Counted from the stretch's first letter, positions 22,806 through 31,810 are shown. The stretch is 36,560 bases of DNA from an uncultured Olsenella sp. (GCA_900548775.1 URLM01000014.1:1-36560), one strand, 5' to 3'. The notes: generated by a model from the sequence alone, not told the origin. Translations and numbers: made by a program.

Positions 22806-23676
22806 CTCCACGCTTGCCGCGCACGAGTCTGCCGGCCTTACCCCCGAGAAGCAGAAGGGCATCATCCGTCGCCTCTTCACGCGCGTCTGGTGGCTCATGT
22901 TCTGCACGTCCTACACCAAGCAGCAGGGCACCACGACCGTCTGGGTGCTCGAGCCCTTCCTGGCCGACATCTATGGCAAGGACACCGACGAGTACTATGA
23001 CGCCCTCCAGCGTCATCAGAACTTCTTCAACACCACCCCGATGTTCGCCTCGTTCATCTATGCCATCGTCATCTCGATGGAGTACGAGCGCAAGGCGGCC
23101 CTCGACCGTGGCGAGGAGTACGACGACTCATCCATCGAGGCCATCAAGGTCGCCCTCATGGGCCCCATCGCCGGCATCGGCGACTCCATCCAGCTCTCCG
23201 TCCTGCGCGTCATTGCAACCGGCGTTGCCATCGGCTTCTCGCAGCAGGGCTCTTGGCTCGGCCCCATCCTCTTTGCCGTCCTCTACAACGTGCCCGACCA
23301 GATCATCCACTGGTACTGCGGTTCCCTCGGCATGAAGCTCGGCACCGGGTTCGTCACCGAGGCCATGGAGTCCGGAAAGATGGCCGCCTTCACCAAGGGC
23401 TTCACGGTTCTCGGCATGATGATGGTCGGCGCCATGACCGCCAAGTTCGTCACGGTTTCGACCACGCTGAAGATCGCCACCGGTGGCGCCACCTTCAACC
23501 TGCAGTCCACGCTCGACTCCATCATGCCCGGCCTGGTGCCGCTTGCAATCACGCTCGGCTGCTTCGCCTACGTGCGCAAGAGCACGAACAAGAACTCTGC
23601 GATGATTGCCCTCGGCGTCATCCTCGCCGCCTGCGTTGTCCTCACGCTCCTCGGCGTGACCGGCGGCGCTGCGTAA
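22798..23676 (+). CDS. PTS mannose-family EIID membrane component
   Basis: 292 residues from ATG 22798, overlapping the end of EIIC. The EIID features are FTRVWWLMFCTSYTKQQGTT, FFNTTPMFASFIYAIVISME, VALMGPIAGIGDSIQ and the C-terminal hydrophobic stretch MIALGVILAACVVLTLLGV. It is the second channel subunit and is required for transport together with EIIC. Confidence 0.93.
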   Translation: MTNSTLAAHESAGLTPEKQKGIIRRLFTRVWWLMFCTSYTKQQGTTTVWVLEPFLADIYGKDTDEYYDALQRHQNFFNTTPMFASFIYAIVISMEYERKAALDRGEEYDDSSIEAIKVALMGPIAGIGDSIQLSVLRVIATGVAIGFSQQGSWLGPILFAVLYNVPDQIIHWYCGSLGMKLGTGFVTEAMESGKMAAFTKGFTVLGMMMVGAMTAKFVTVSTTLKIATGGATFNLQSTLDSIMPGLVPLAITLGCFAYVRKSTNKNSAMIALGVILAACVVLTLLGVTGGAA

Positions 23677-23708
23677 GACGGGGACTGCGCCCCTCGGATT
23701 GCACGTGC

Positions 23709-23739
23709 GGGAGCCCCCTCCTTGGCGGGGGCTCCCTTT
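23709..23739 (+). terminator. Strong hairpin after EIID (partial terminator)
   Basis: GGGAGCCCCC (23709-23718) and GGGGGCTCCC (23727-23736) form a ten-base stem with an eight-base loop, followed by TTTCC. The short T-run suggests partial read-through into the downstream enzyme genes. Confidence 0.6.
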
Positions 23740-23769
23740 CCAGAAGTAGGAATTCCTCGGGAGATGCTC

Positions 23770-24225
23770 ATGACTATCGATGTGAACGGGCTGGGCTTTA
23801 CCATCCTCGCGATTGTGCTCATCGCCGCAGCCTCCTGGGGGATTTCGCTCTGGCTTCGCGTTCGCACCCACACGCGCCTGCTGAGCGATATCAAGAGCGG
23901 GGACTTCGATGACTTCGAGAAGAGGATCGACTCGCGCCTGGCATGCCAGACGCTCTCGCCCTACGCTCGCGAGCTGCTGCGCTTTCAGGCGTTTGCAGCC
24001 GAGAAGAAGCGGGGCGATATGGTCGAGCAGTTCAATCGCCTCATGGGCATGAAGCTTTCCGACTCCGTGCGAGCCTCTCTGCTCATGGAGGGCTTCTCGG
24101 CCTTTCTCAAGGTCAACGACAAGAAGCACGCCAAGCGCATCCTGGACGCCATGACGCCCGAGCTTGTCGACGAGCAGCGCAAGGAGTTCTGTGAGCGACA
24201 GTACGCCAAGGCCTTTGGCGCGTAG
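23770..24225 (+). CDS. Small single-pass membrane protein of the PTS locus
   Basis: 151 residues from ATG 23770, with GGGAG six bases upstream; ATG 23764 is an alternative. Residues about 8-27 (GLGFTILAIVLIAAASWGIS) form one membrane helix. The remainder is cytoplasmic and helical (SDIKSGDFDDFEKRIDSRLA, FQAFAAEKKRGDMVEQFNRL, MEGFSAFLKVNDKKHAKRIL), perhaps a short tetratricopeptide-like fold. I do not recognise a family. Its place between EIID and the glycosidase genes suggests a role near the transporter, for instance as scaffold or regulator, but this is only context. Confidence 0.65.
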   Translation: MTIDVNGLGFTILAIVLIAAASWGISLWLRVRTHTRLLSDIKSGDFDDFEKRIDSRLACQTLSPYARELLRFQAFAAEKKRGDMVEQFNRLMGMKLSDSVRASLLMEGFSAFLKVNDKKHAKRILDAMTPELVDEQRKEFCERQYAKAFGA

Positions 24226-24245
24226 CCGCCAACGGGAGCCAAGCC

Positions 24246-24304
24246 GGTGGGCCGCTCTCCCGTATCCCAACTTGTCGGAGCTGGGATACGGCAGGGCATC
24301 CCAC
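24246..24304 (+). promoter_or_regulatory. Long intercistronic stem-loop before the GH88 gene
   Basis: CCGTATCCCA (24260-24269) pairs with TGGGATACGG (24282-24291), and the outer GGTGGG (24246-24251) can pair with CCCACC (24299-24304). No T-run follows. It ends shortly before the ribosome site of the GH88 gene and could stabilise the downstream mRNA. Confidence 0.5.
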
Positions 24305-24327
24305 CTCACGAAAGACAGGAGTCTTTG

Positions 24328-25476
24328 ATGTCAGAAGAGCTTCGCCAAGATCTGTCCGCCGAAGACCTCGCCTGGGCAGAGGATACGTTCTCCAAGCTCA
24401 GCGAGAAGCTTGGCGCCGAGGTCAGCCGCATGGGAGCAAAGATTCCCTACATCGCGGAGGACGGCGTCTACAAGGAGGACAAGGCCCAGACCGACATCAT
24501 CTGGTGGACCAACGGCTTCTGGCCGGGCATCTGCTGGCAGATGTGGCAGGCGGGTGGAAGCGACGCCTTCCGCAAAGCAGCGGAGACCTGCGAGGAGGAG
24601 CTTGACCGCGCGCTTGACCAGTACACGGGGCTTCACCACGACGTTGGCTTCATGTGGCTCCACTCCGCCGTTGCTGACTACCGCCTCACCGGAAACGAGC
24701 GCTCCCTTGCCCGCGGGCTTCATGCGGCGCACCTCCTGGCCGGCCGCTACAACCCTCGCGGTCGCTTCATCCGTTCCTGGAACCGCGACAGGGCCGGTTG
24801 GGTCATCGTTGACTCGATGATGAACATCCAGCTTCTCTTCTGGGCGAGCGACGTGCTCAAGGACCCCCGCTTCACCTTCATTGCCGAGGACCACGCAGAC
24901 ACGCTCCTCCGGTATACCGTGCGCCCCGATGGCTCCTGCAACCACATCATCGTCCTTGACCCCACGAACGGGGAGCTGCTGGAGACGCCAGGAGGCCAGG
25001 GCTACGAGCCCGGCTCGTCCTGGAGCCGTGGCCAGGCGTGGGCCATCTACGGGTACGCGCTCGCCTCCCGCCATACCGGGGAGCAGCGCTACCTCGACGC
25101 AGCCAAGCGCGTCGCGCACTACTTCATGGCAAACGTTGCCCTTACGGGAGACGTCGCCCTGCTCGACTTCCGCCAGCCGGAGGAGCCCGTGTACTGGGAC
25201 GCAATCGCAGGCTGCTGCGCTGCGTGCGGCATGCTCGAGATTGCGCGCCAGGTCCCCGAGCTTGAGCAGGGCCTCTACCGCAGCTGGGCTGTTCGCATCC
25301 TCAAGGCCACCGACAAGCGCTTCTGCGACTGGGACCCCACGAGGGACGGCATCGTCCAGATGTGCTCGGGCGCCTATCACTCAGAGCACGACCGCCACGT
25401 GCCGATGGTCTATGGCGACTACTTCTTCCTGGAGGGCGTGCTCAGGCTCCTGGGGAAGGATGCTCTGCTGTGGTAG
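24328..25476 (+). CDS. GH88 unsaturated glucuronyl hydrolase
   Basis: 382 residues, cytoplasmic, no signal peptide; ATG 24328 has CAGGAG upstream. It cleaves the unsaturated (4,5-ene) uronic acid from the non-reducing end of oligosaccharides made by polysaccharide lyases, through hydration of the double bond. Family features are WWTNGFWPGICWQMWQ, the catalytic Asp in LHHDVGFMW (D105), SWNRDRAGWVIVDSMMN (D162), SSWSRGQAWAIYGYALASRH and CSGAYHSEHDRHVPMVYGDY. The product is 4-deoxy-5-keto-uronate, the substrate of the isomerase and dehydrogenase encoded at the other end of the locus. No lyase gene is present in the window. Confidence 0.92.
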   Translation: MSEELRQDLSAEDLAWAEDTFSKLSEKLGAEVSRMGAKIPYIAEDGVYKEDKAQTDIIWWTNGFWPGICWQMWQAGGSDAFRKAAETCEEELDRALDQYTGLHHDVGFMWLHSAVADYRLTGNERSLARGLHAAHLLAGRYNPRGRFIRSWNRDRAGWVIVDSMMNIQLLFWASDVLKDPRFTFIAEDHADTLLRYTVRPDGSCNHIIVLDPTNGELLETPGGQGYEPGSSWSRGQAWAIYGYALASRHTGEQRYLDAAKRVAHYFMANVALTGDVALLDFRQPEEPVYWDAIAGCCAACGMLEIARQVPELEQGLYRSWAVRILKATDKRFCDWDPTRDGIVQMCSGAYHSEHDRHVPMVYGDYFFLEGVLRLLGKDALLW

Positions 25477-26288
25477 AGACGAAGGGTCTCATCTGCTGCG
25501 ATCTCGATGGCACGCTGCTCTTTCCGGACAAGACAATGGGCAAGGCTTCGAGACTGGCGCTTGAGGATGCGGCCTCTGCTGGCTTTGTCTGTGCAGTCTC
25601 GTCGGGCCGCCATCCGTTCAACGTCTTCGAGCTGATGGACGGCCTTGGACTCCCGCGTACCTGCGTCTGCCTCTCGGGCGCTGCGACCTTCGTGGAAGGC
25701 TCACTTCTCCAGAGCATTCCGCTCGGGCTTCCGGACGTTCTGCAAGCGATTGCCCTTGCGGCAGGCGAAGGGGCGTACATCTCCGTTGGCGGCGCTGGCT
25801 TCAACATGAATTGCGGAAGCGTCTCCCGTGGCAAAGAGTCATCTTCCCCTGCCTTCGCGCGCTATGACTCCGTCGCGAGTTACGGCGAGCTTGGGGACTA
25901 TGCCGCCGAGCACGCAGGGGGGATTCTCAAGATTGCGCTTCACGCGGACGACCAGCGTCAATTCGACAGGATTCGAGAGGGCGTCTCGATCATTGATGGG
26001 GTCCGTTCTGCTCGTTCCGACGCCAATTGGCTCGACGTGACGGCAGCCACTTGCACAAAGGCGACAGGCATAAGGGCCCTTGCCGACCACCTCGGCCTCC
26101 CGTCTTCGCGCGTTGCTGTGCTGGGGGACGACGAGAACGACATAGAAGCCATTGCCGAGGCGGGGATTGGCATCGCCATGGGAAACGCCATTCCCGAGGT
26201 CAAGGCTGTTGCGTCACTCGTCGTTGGCGACAACGCCCACGATGGAGCTGCAGAGGGGATTCGCGCTGCAGTAGCTCGGCTGAGATAG
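25470..26288 (+). CDS. HAD-IIB (Cof-type) sugar phosphatase
   Basis: 272 residues from GTG 25470, overlapping the GH88 stop by seven bases, with GGAAGGA upstream. HAD motifs: DLDGTLL (motif I), SSGR (motif II), TKATGIRAL (motif III lysine) and GDDENDIEAI (motif IV), with the IIB-type cap between II and III. Such enzymes dephosphorylate sugar phosphates. Because the oligosaccharide enters by PTS and carries a phosphate, this phosphatase may remove it so that glycosidases or later steps can act; this is an inference from position. Confidence 0.85.
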   Translation: MVETKGLICCDLDGTLLFPDKTMGKASRLALEDAASAGFVCAVSSGRHPFNVFELMDGLGLPRTCVCLSGAATFVEGSLLQSIPLGLPDVLQAIALAAGEGAYISVGGAGFNMNCGSVSRGKESSSPAFARYDSVASYGELGDYAAEHAGGILKIALHADDQRQFDRIREGVSIIDGVRSARSDANWLDVTAATCTKATGIRALADHLGLPSSRVAVLGDDENDIEAIAEAGIGIAMGNAIPEVKAVASLVVGDNAHDGAAEGIRAAVARLR

Positions 26289-26311
26289 GGCGTGGCATGA
26301 AAGGATCTGCC

Positions 26312-27979
26312 ATGATGGCAACAAACCCGGTTCTTAGGGGCTGGCATCCCGACCCCTGCATCTGCAAGGGGCCGGATGGCCGCTACTTCCTCGTGGTCTC
26401 TACCTTCCAGTGGATGCCCGGCGTGAGCTGCTACGAGTCGCGTGACCTGGTTCACTGGGCATGCAGGGGAGGACTGCTCCCGTCCCTCGACCTCTCCGGC
26501 ATTCCCGATTCTGCCGGCATCTGGGCACCGGACCTCACCTATGCGGATGGCAGGTTCTGGCTTGTCTACACCATTGCGCGCGGCATCGACGGCATCTTCA
26601 AGGATGTCGAGAACTACCTGGTGACGGCCCCCAGCATCGAGGGGCCTTGGTCCGAGCCGCTCCTTCTCAACGTCTCTGGCTTCGACCCTGGCGTGTTCCA
26701 CGAGGGAGGAAGGCATTACGTCGTCAACCCGCAGTGGGACCCTCGTCCCCTGCCTGGCCATCGCCGCTTCAACGGCATCATTCTCCAGGAGTTTGACGAG
26801 GAGGGCCTTGTTGGAGAGGCGTGGAAGGTCCTCGACAACACTGACGCGGTGAACGGACTTCGCGAGGGCCCCCACATTCTCAAGCACAACGGCTGCTACT
26901 ACCTGGCCTGTGCGGAGGGGGGAACGGGAAGGCGCCACCGCATTCGCATGGCGCGCTCCAAAAACCTCTGGGGCCCGTACGAGGTTTGCCCCGAGTCCCT
27001 CGTCTGCGCGTGGGAAAGCGATGCTCGCCTGCGCAAGGCCGGCCACGGAAACCTCTTCGAGGGACCGGACGGCTCGTGGTACGCATGCCACCTCTGCTCG
27101 CGTTATCTTCCCGGCACCGAGCAGGGCAGGGAAGAGAACGGCGCCTATACGGAGAAGGAGGCTGGCTGCTCGGTCCTTGGACGTGAGACCGCTATCCAGC
27201 AGATTGTCTGGGAGGATGGCTGGCCCCGTCTCGCGGACGGTGGAATCCAGCCCAGGGATGTCTACGAGGTTTCTCTGCCCGAGCCCGCAGATGCGGAGAA
27301 GGGCTTCGGTATCGGACGGTGCAGCGGTTACTCAACGGACTTCTCGCCCGAGCGTGACCTCTGGCAAGAGGAGTGGCTCGCACCGAGAGCCTTCCCGTCT
27401 TGGTTGGGGCTGAGGGAAGACGGCATCGTCCTCCATGGCAGGGGGTCACTCACCAGTCTCTTCGAGCAGGCACTGCTGGCCCGTCGGATCTCGTCCTTCT
27501 CGTGGGAGGCCAGAACCTCCCTGGTGGCGAGGCCGACCCACTACAGTCACATGGCGGGCATCGCGTGCCTGTACGACACGCGGGCCTGGATTGCCGCCTA
27601 CGTCTCCTTTGACGAGCATCGCAGGAGCAGGGTGCTCCACCTCATGGCAAACGACGAGGGCTCCTTCACCATGCCGCTCGGCGAGGAGGGCTCCGTGACG
27701 GTTCCGGATGGCGTGGAGACGATCGAGCTCTCGGCCCGCATGGAGGGGACAGGCATCAGGTTCTCCTACGGTTTCGATGGCGGTGCCATGCGGCAGTTCG
27801 AGGTTGGTGGCCAGCCGGTCGAGCTTGACTCGACGATTCTTTCCGACGAGCACCAAAAGGGCTGGGCATACACTGGCGCCATGGTCGGCCTGTTCTGCAG
27901 CGACACCTTTGACAGGAGCTTCTCGGCGACCTTCTCGTCCTTCTCCTATCGCGAACTCGAAGGGGAGGTCTGCAAATGA
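26312..27979 (+). CDS. GH43 family glycosidase (arabinofuranosidase/xylosidase type)
   Basis: About 555 residues from ATG 26312 (AAAGGA six bases upstream; ATG 26297 is an alternative). The N-terminal five-bladed propeller has the three catalytic acids in context: GWHPDPCI (D14, base), SGFDPGVFHEGG (D125) and REGPHIL (E185, acid), with GIWAPDLTYADGRFWLVY typical of GH43. The C-terminal 200 residues form a beta-sandwich like that of GH43 xylosidases. GH43 enzymes remove arabinofuranose or xylose from plant glycans; the exact specificity is unknown. There is no signal peptide, so it works inside the cell. Its stop overlaps the next start (ATGA). Confidence 0.85.
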   Translation: MMATNPVLRGWHPDPCICKGPDGRYFLVVSTFQWMPGVSCYESRDLVHWACRGGLLPSLDLSGIPDSAGIWAPDLTYADGRFWLVYTIARGIDGIFKDVENYLVTAPSIEGPWSEPLLLNVSGFDPGVFHEGGRHYVVNPQWDPRPLPGHRRFNGIILQEFDEEGLVGEAWKVLDNTDAVNGLREGPHILKHNGCYYLACAEGGTGRRHRIRMARSKNLWGPYEVCPESLVCAWESDARLRKAGHGNLFEGPDGSWYACHLCSRYLPGTEQGREENGAYTEKEAGCSVLGRETAIQQIVWEDGWPRLADGGIQPRDVYEVSLPEPADAEKGFGIGRCSGYSTDFSPERDLWQEEWLAPRAFPSWLGLREDGIVLHGRGSLTSLFEQALLARRISSFSWEARTSLVARPTHYSHMAGIACLYDTRAWIAAYVSFDEHRRSRVLHLMANDEGSFTMPLGEEGSVTVPDGVETIELSARMEGTGIRFSYGFDGGAMRQFEVGGQPVELDSTILSDEHQKGWAYTGAMVGLFCSDTFDRSFSATFSSFSYRELEGEVCK

Positions 27980-28797
27980 GGGTTGGTCTGAGCGTGGTGG
28001 GTGCCGATTCTTCCGTGCGTTGGCACGATGACCGCGAGGACGAGGTGACGCTCGCCTGGCGCGGCCACTATGAGGAGGGTGACGCCCTTCTCGTGGAGGT
28101 CGACTCCCCGGAGGCCTGGCTCTGGATGCAGCTCGACGTCTGCCTCGAGCCATCCCTCGTGCTCCTGCGAGGGGGACGCTTCGTCTATCCGATCCCGGGC
28201 CCTGCGCGTCAGGTTGCCTATGGGAAGGGGTGGGCGTTCGCAGACGAGAGACACTGGGCAAAGGTGAGGGTGGCGGACCCTCGGGAGCTTTCCTCCTGGA
28301 GAAACCTCGCCCTCAACTCGCATGACCTCAACCTTGGGAACGGCGAGAAGCCCTGCCTCTTTCCTCATGCCAAGACAAACGTCATCTGCGACAACCCCCA
28401 GTTCTGGGCGAGAAACGCGATAGACGGGATCTGCTCCCCCTCTCGCCACGGCTCCTGGCCCCATGGCTCGTGGGGCATCGCGGGGAGGAAGGACGCGGAA
28501 CTCACCATTGAGTTTGGGACCCCGGTCGTGGCCGACGAGCTGAGGCTCTGGCTCAGGGCGGACTTCCCCCATGATGGCTGGTGGCGCGAGGCGACCCTCG
28601 TGCTTTCCGATGGAACAAGCAGAAAGCTCCACCTCGAGAAGACCGGAGGCCGGCAGAGCTTTGCCCTTGGCGGCAGCGTGGTCTCCTGGCTTCGACTCGA
28701 GGGACTCGTCCAGGCGGAGCCGGGTTTCCCCGCGCTCTCTCAAGTAGAGGTTTGGGGAACGAGCGCGAGCCAGGAAATGCGAGAAGCGAATGCGTAA
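27976..28797 (+). CDS. Discoidin-like (F5/8 type C-like) protein of the glycan locus
   Basis: 273 residues in two parts. The N-terminal half is beta-rich and Trp-rich (DEVTLAWRGHY, EAWLWMQLDVCLE) and unrecognised. The C-terminal half (about 135-265) resembles a galactose-binding or discoidin fold: NPQFWARNAIDGI, SWPHGSWGIAGRKDAELTIE, ADELRLWLRADFPHDGWW and FPALSQVEVWG. It has no catalytic motif I know and no signal peptide. It overlaps both neighbours (four bases upstream, eight downstream), so it is part of the enzyme operon. It might bind the sugar substrate or partner with one of the adjacent glycosidases. Confidence 0.65.
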   Translation: MRVGLSVVGADSSVRWHDDREDEVTLAWRGHYEEGDALLVEVDSPEAWLWMQLDVCLEPSLVLLRGGRFVYPIPGPARQVAYGKGWAFADERHWAKVRVADPRELSSWRNLALNSHDLNLGNGEKPCLFPHAKTNVICDNPQFWARNAIDGICSPSRHGSWPHGSWGIAGRKDAELTIEFGTPVVADELRLWLRADFPHDGWWREATLVLSDGTSRKLHLEKTGGRQSFALGGSVVSWLRLEGLVQAEPGFPALSQVEVWGTSASQEMREANA

Positions 28798-30592
28798 CGG
28801 GCACATCTGGCTCGACAGCGCTGGCCAGCCCATTCAGGCGCATGGTGGTTGGGTCTTGCCGTGCGAGGACCGCTACCTGTGGTACGGCGAGGACTACGGT
28901 GATGACGGCGCTTGCCGCGGGATTCACCTGTATGCGTCGAGGGACCTCTCGTCCTGGGAGGACCTCGGCATCGTCCTTGCTGCGGAGAAGCTGCGCGCGT
29001 GCGGCTACCAGGTGGTCGAGCGTCCACGGGTCGTTCGCGACGCCATGAGCGGCCGCACGGCACTTTGGGTGCACGTTGACGACGACGCTTACCAGAAGGC
29101 GGAGCTTGCCGTTGCCGTGGCCGAGCAACCCGAGGGCCCATTCAGGCTGAGGCGGTGCTTCAGGCCCGGTGGCGAGGAGTCCCGCGATTTCACGCTGTGG
29201 GAGACCGGCGGGAAGGTCTACCTCGTGTCCTCCTCGGAAGGCAACAGCACCCTTCACGTGTGGCAGGTCTCTCCCGAGCTGGATGACATCGAGGGGGAGG
29301 GCTCTCGAATCCTGGTAGGCCAGAGGCGAGAGAGCCCCTGCGCCTTCGATGCGGCAGGGTCCCACTTCCTCCTCACGAGCGGCTGTACAGGCTGGAGCCC
29401 CAACGCTGCGCTTCTCGCCCGCGCGCAGGATCCTCTTGGTCCCTGGGAGCTGATTGACAACCCCTGCGAAGGGAGCTCTCCAACGGCTGGTCCCCACGAG
29501 ACCTTTGGTGGCCAGGTGAGCTGCGCTTTTCTCACGGAGGGACGCCCTGTTGCCCTCGTCGACCACTGGTTCTCGAGAAACCTGGCCGCATCGGGCTATA
29601 GCCTGCTGGCGCTTGAGCCAAGCCACGCTCGCCATCCCCAGGTTCGCCTACGCTGGAGCGAGGAGTCCTTCTCGCTTTTTGGGTGCAAGGTGCAGCGTGA
29701 TGCCCCATACCGTGCGATTGTTCTGACCGACACCGCAAACGAGGCGGACGACCAGTTTGCCCTGGCCTACACCCTGCTTAGCCCGAGCATCGAGGTCCGC
29801 GCGGTCGTGGCTGGGCACTTTGGGCTCCCTCGCTCGACGAAGGCGTCTTTTGACGAGGCGGCCAGGGTCATGGACCTTCTTGGAGCCAGCGCTGCCCAGG
29901 TACCCCTCTACCTGGGTGCCGAGGGCCCGCTGGATTCCTTTGGGGAGGCAAGCTCGATTGCGGTGCCTGGCGTGCGTGCCATTCTCAACGAGGCACGGCG
30001 CGATGACCCTCGCCCTCTGTACCTCCTTGGCATGGGCGCGCTCACCGACGTTGCCCTGGCGCTGAGGGAGGACCCCGGCATTGCGAATCGCCTGACGCTC
30101 GTGTGGGTTGGCGGGGGCCGCTATCCAGGAGGAGGCCGCGAGGCCAATCTCTTCCGTGACATCAGGGCGGCACGGGAGGTCTTCGCCTCGGAGATGCCGA
30201 TGTGGCAGATACCGGTGGGGGCGTACAAAGAGCTGCAGGTTTCGCTTGCCGAGCTTCGACGGCGCGTGGAGCCTCTTGGCTCGCTCGGCTCCTTCCTTGT
30301 GGGCGAGCTCCTGCTGTTCCAAGAGCGCATGCGCGCACGCGCATCGTGGATTTCGGAGGAGAGCTGGGTGCTCGGAGACCTTGCCGCCCCTGGTGTGGTT
30401 CTGGATCGGCGCCGTGATTACTACGAGAGCGTTCAGAGGCCGTCCATCGGAGACGACGGAAGCTATCTCCCCACTAGCGATGCCATGCGTTCCATTCGCG
30501 TCTACAAGCATCTTGATGCGCGTTTTCTCATTGAGGACCTACTAGCCAAGCTCGCCGATGCGGCGGAGCGGGAAAGGAGCAACCATGCGTGA
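28790..30592 (+). CDS. Fusion of a GH43-like domain and a nucleoside-hydrolase-like domain
   Basis: 600 residues. Residues 1 to about 300 look like a GH43 propeller of the exo-1,3-galactanase type (GH43_24/34-like): GQPIQAHGGW, RYLWYGEDYG, VERPRVVRD, SRDFTLWETG and TSGCTGWSPNAA; the usual catalytic REAP motif reads RESP here. From about 310 the fold changes to an inosine-uridine nucleoside hydrolase type: YRAIVLTDTANEADDQFALA (D314, D320, D321 in a DxAxxxDD version of the metal motif), VVAGHFG and LLGMGALTDVALAL. Such hydrolase-like proteins occur in glycan loci, but the fusion to GH43 is unusual. Both ends overlap the neighbouring genes by eight bases. The substrates of the second domain are unknown. 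Confidence 0.75.
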   Translation: MRNGHIWLDSAGQPIQAHGGWVLPCEDRYLWYGEDYGDDGACRGIHLYASRDLSSWEDLGIVLAAEKLRACGYQVVERPRVVRDAMSGRTALWVHVDDDAYQKAELAVAVAEQPEGPFRLRRCFRPGGEESRDFTLWETGGKVYLVSSSEGNSTLHVWQVSPELDDIEGEGSRILVGQRRESPCAFDAAGSHFLLTSGCTGWSPNAALLARAQDPLGPWELIDNPCEGSSPTAGPHETFGGQVSCAFLTEGRPVALVDHWFSRNLAASGYSLLALEPSHARHPQVRLRWSEESFSLFGCKVQRDAPYRAIVLTDTANEADDQFALAYTLLSPSIEVRAVVAGHFGLPRSTKASFDEAARVMDLLGASAAQVPLYLGAEGPLDSFGEASSIAVPGVRAILNEARRDDPRPLYLLGMGALTDVALALREDPGIANRLTLVWVGGGRYPGGGREANLFRDIRAAREVFASEMPMWQIPVGAYKELQVSLAELRRRVEPLGSLGSFLVGELLLFQERMRARASWISEESWVLGDLAAPGVVLDRRRDYYESVQRPSIGDDGSYLPTSDAMRSIRVYKHLDARFLIEDLLAKLADAAERERSNHA

Positions 30593-31808
30593 GTTTGTCG
30601 TACCAGAGGAGCTTGGAGCCGGAAACTGCCTGGTGACAAGAGAGTTCCAGGAGGTGCTCGACGCCGCGGCAAAGGAGGAGGGGGCCCGGGTCGTCGTCCC
30701 CGCGGGGACCTATCGAATCGGCAGCGTTCGCCTCTTTGGCCACACCGAGCTTCATCTGGCCTCCGGTGCGCATCTCGAGGGCAGCACGAACATCGCGGAC
30801 TACACCGATTGGGACATCCCGACCACCCTGGCATACGCCCAAGATCCGTTCATCGCTCGTATCCAGGGCATTCCGCCCCACTATACGCGGGCGCTCATCA
30901 CGGCGGCAGATGCAGAGGAGGTGGCGATCACCGGCGAGAAGGGCTCCTCGATCAGCGGCTCCGACTGCACTGACCCGGCGGGAGAGGAGGGCTTCCGCGG
31001 TGCCATGGGAATCCGCGTCTGCCGGTGCCGCAACGTCGTCCTCTCGGGCTACACCTTCGAGAAGTCCGCAAACTGGAGCCATCAGGTCGATTCGTGCACG
31101 AACGTCCGCTTCGATGGCGTCACGGTCCTTGGCGGGCATGACGGCTTCAACATCCACCACTGCACGAACGTGAGCATCGAGGGATGCACGCTCAAGTGCG
31201 GGGACGACTGCATCGCCGGCTTTGACGCGCGGAACGTCTTTGTCGAGAACTGCCTGCTCAACACCGCGTGCAACGCATTTCGCCTGGGTGCCGTGAACCT
31301 CTTCGTGAGCCACTGCCAGATAGTGGGGCCGGGCGAGTACCCCCACATTCTCGAGGGAACCCACCACATGCACGCCGCGATCAAGTACTACGCCGTGAAG
31401 GGGGACGTTATTAGGGAGGATGCCGCCAACTGGCGCTTCCAGGACTGTGTCATCGAGAACCCTGGCAGGCTCCTGAACTACGACTATGGTTCCGAGAAGG
31501 GCTACCAAACCGAGCGCCCGCTGGTTGACCTCCACCTCGTGCGCTGCAAGGCCACGGGCATGTCCCAGAGCTCCTTCTTCAAGGGGCGAGAGGACATTCC
31601 CGGCACGCTCGAGCTCAGGGATTGCGAGGTGTCCTATTCACCAGACGCCGCCGACGCTGGCAAACCTTGCATCCAGCTTGGCGAGGGCGCACGACTCATC
31701 GAGGATGGCGTCACCTACGGCTGCGGCACCGGCGAGCCCCTCTCGGGTCCTCGCGTCATCGAGGCGTCGGAGGTCGAGGCGGAAGTTCTCAAGAAGAAGG
31801 AGTCCTAG
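30585..31808 (+). CDS. GH28-like right-handed beta-helix glycosidase
   Basis: 407 residues from ATG 30585, with a GGAAAGGAGC ribosome site, overlapping the previous stop by eight bases. The opening VVVPAGTYRIGSVRLFGHTE, then LHLASGAHLEGSTNIADYTD, is the typical start of GH28-type proteins, and repeated NV/CTNV coils of the beta-helix follow. The acid pair lies in KCGDDCIAGF (around 205-210). GH28 enzymes hydrolyse galacturonans and rhamnogalacturonan, and related clans act on other uronic-acid-bearing chains. The histidine motif following the Asp pair in polygalacturonases is replaced (CNAFRLGA), so the specificity may differ. No signal peptide is present. Confidence 0.75.
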   Translation: MREFVVPEELGAGNCLVTREFQEVLDAAAKEEGARVVVPAGTYRIGSVRLFGHTELHLASGAHLEGSTNIADYTDWDIPTTLAYAQDPFIARIQGIPPHYTRALITAADAEEVAITGEKGSSISGSDCTDPAGEEGFRGAMGIRVCRCRNVVLSGYTFEKSANWSHQVDSCTNVRFDGVTVLGGHDGFNIHHCTNVSIEGCTLKCGDDCIAGFDARNVFVENCLLNTACNAFRLGAVNLFVSHCQIVGPGEYPHILEGTHHMHAAIKYYAVKGDVIREDAANWRFQDCVIENPGRLLNYDYGSEKGYQTERPLVDLHLVRCKATGMSQSSFFKGREDIPGTLELRDCEVSYSPDAADAGKPCIQLGEGARLIEDGVTYGCGTGEPLSGPRVIEASEVEAEVLKKKES

Positions 31809-31810
31809 CC

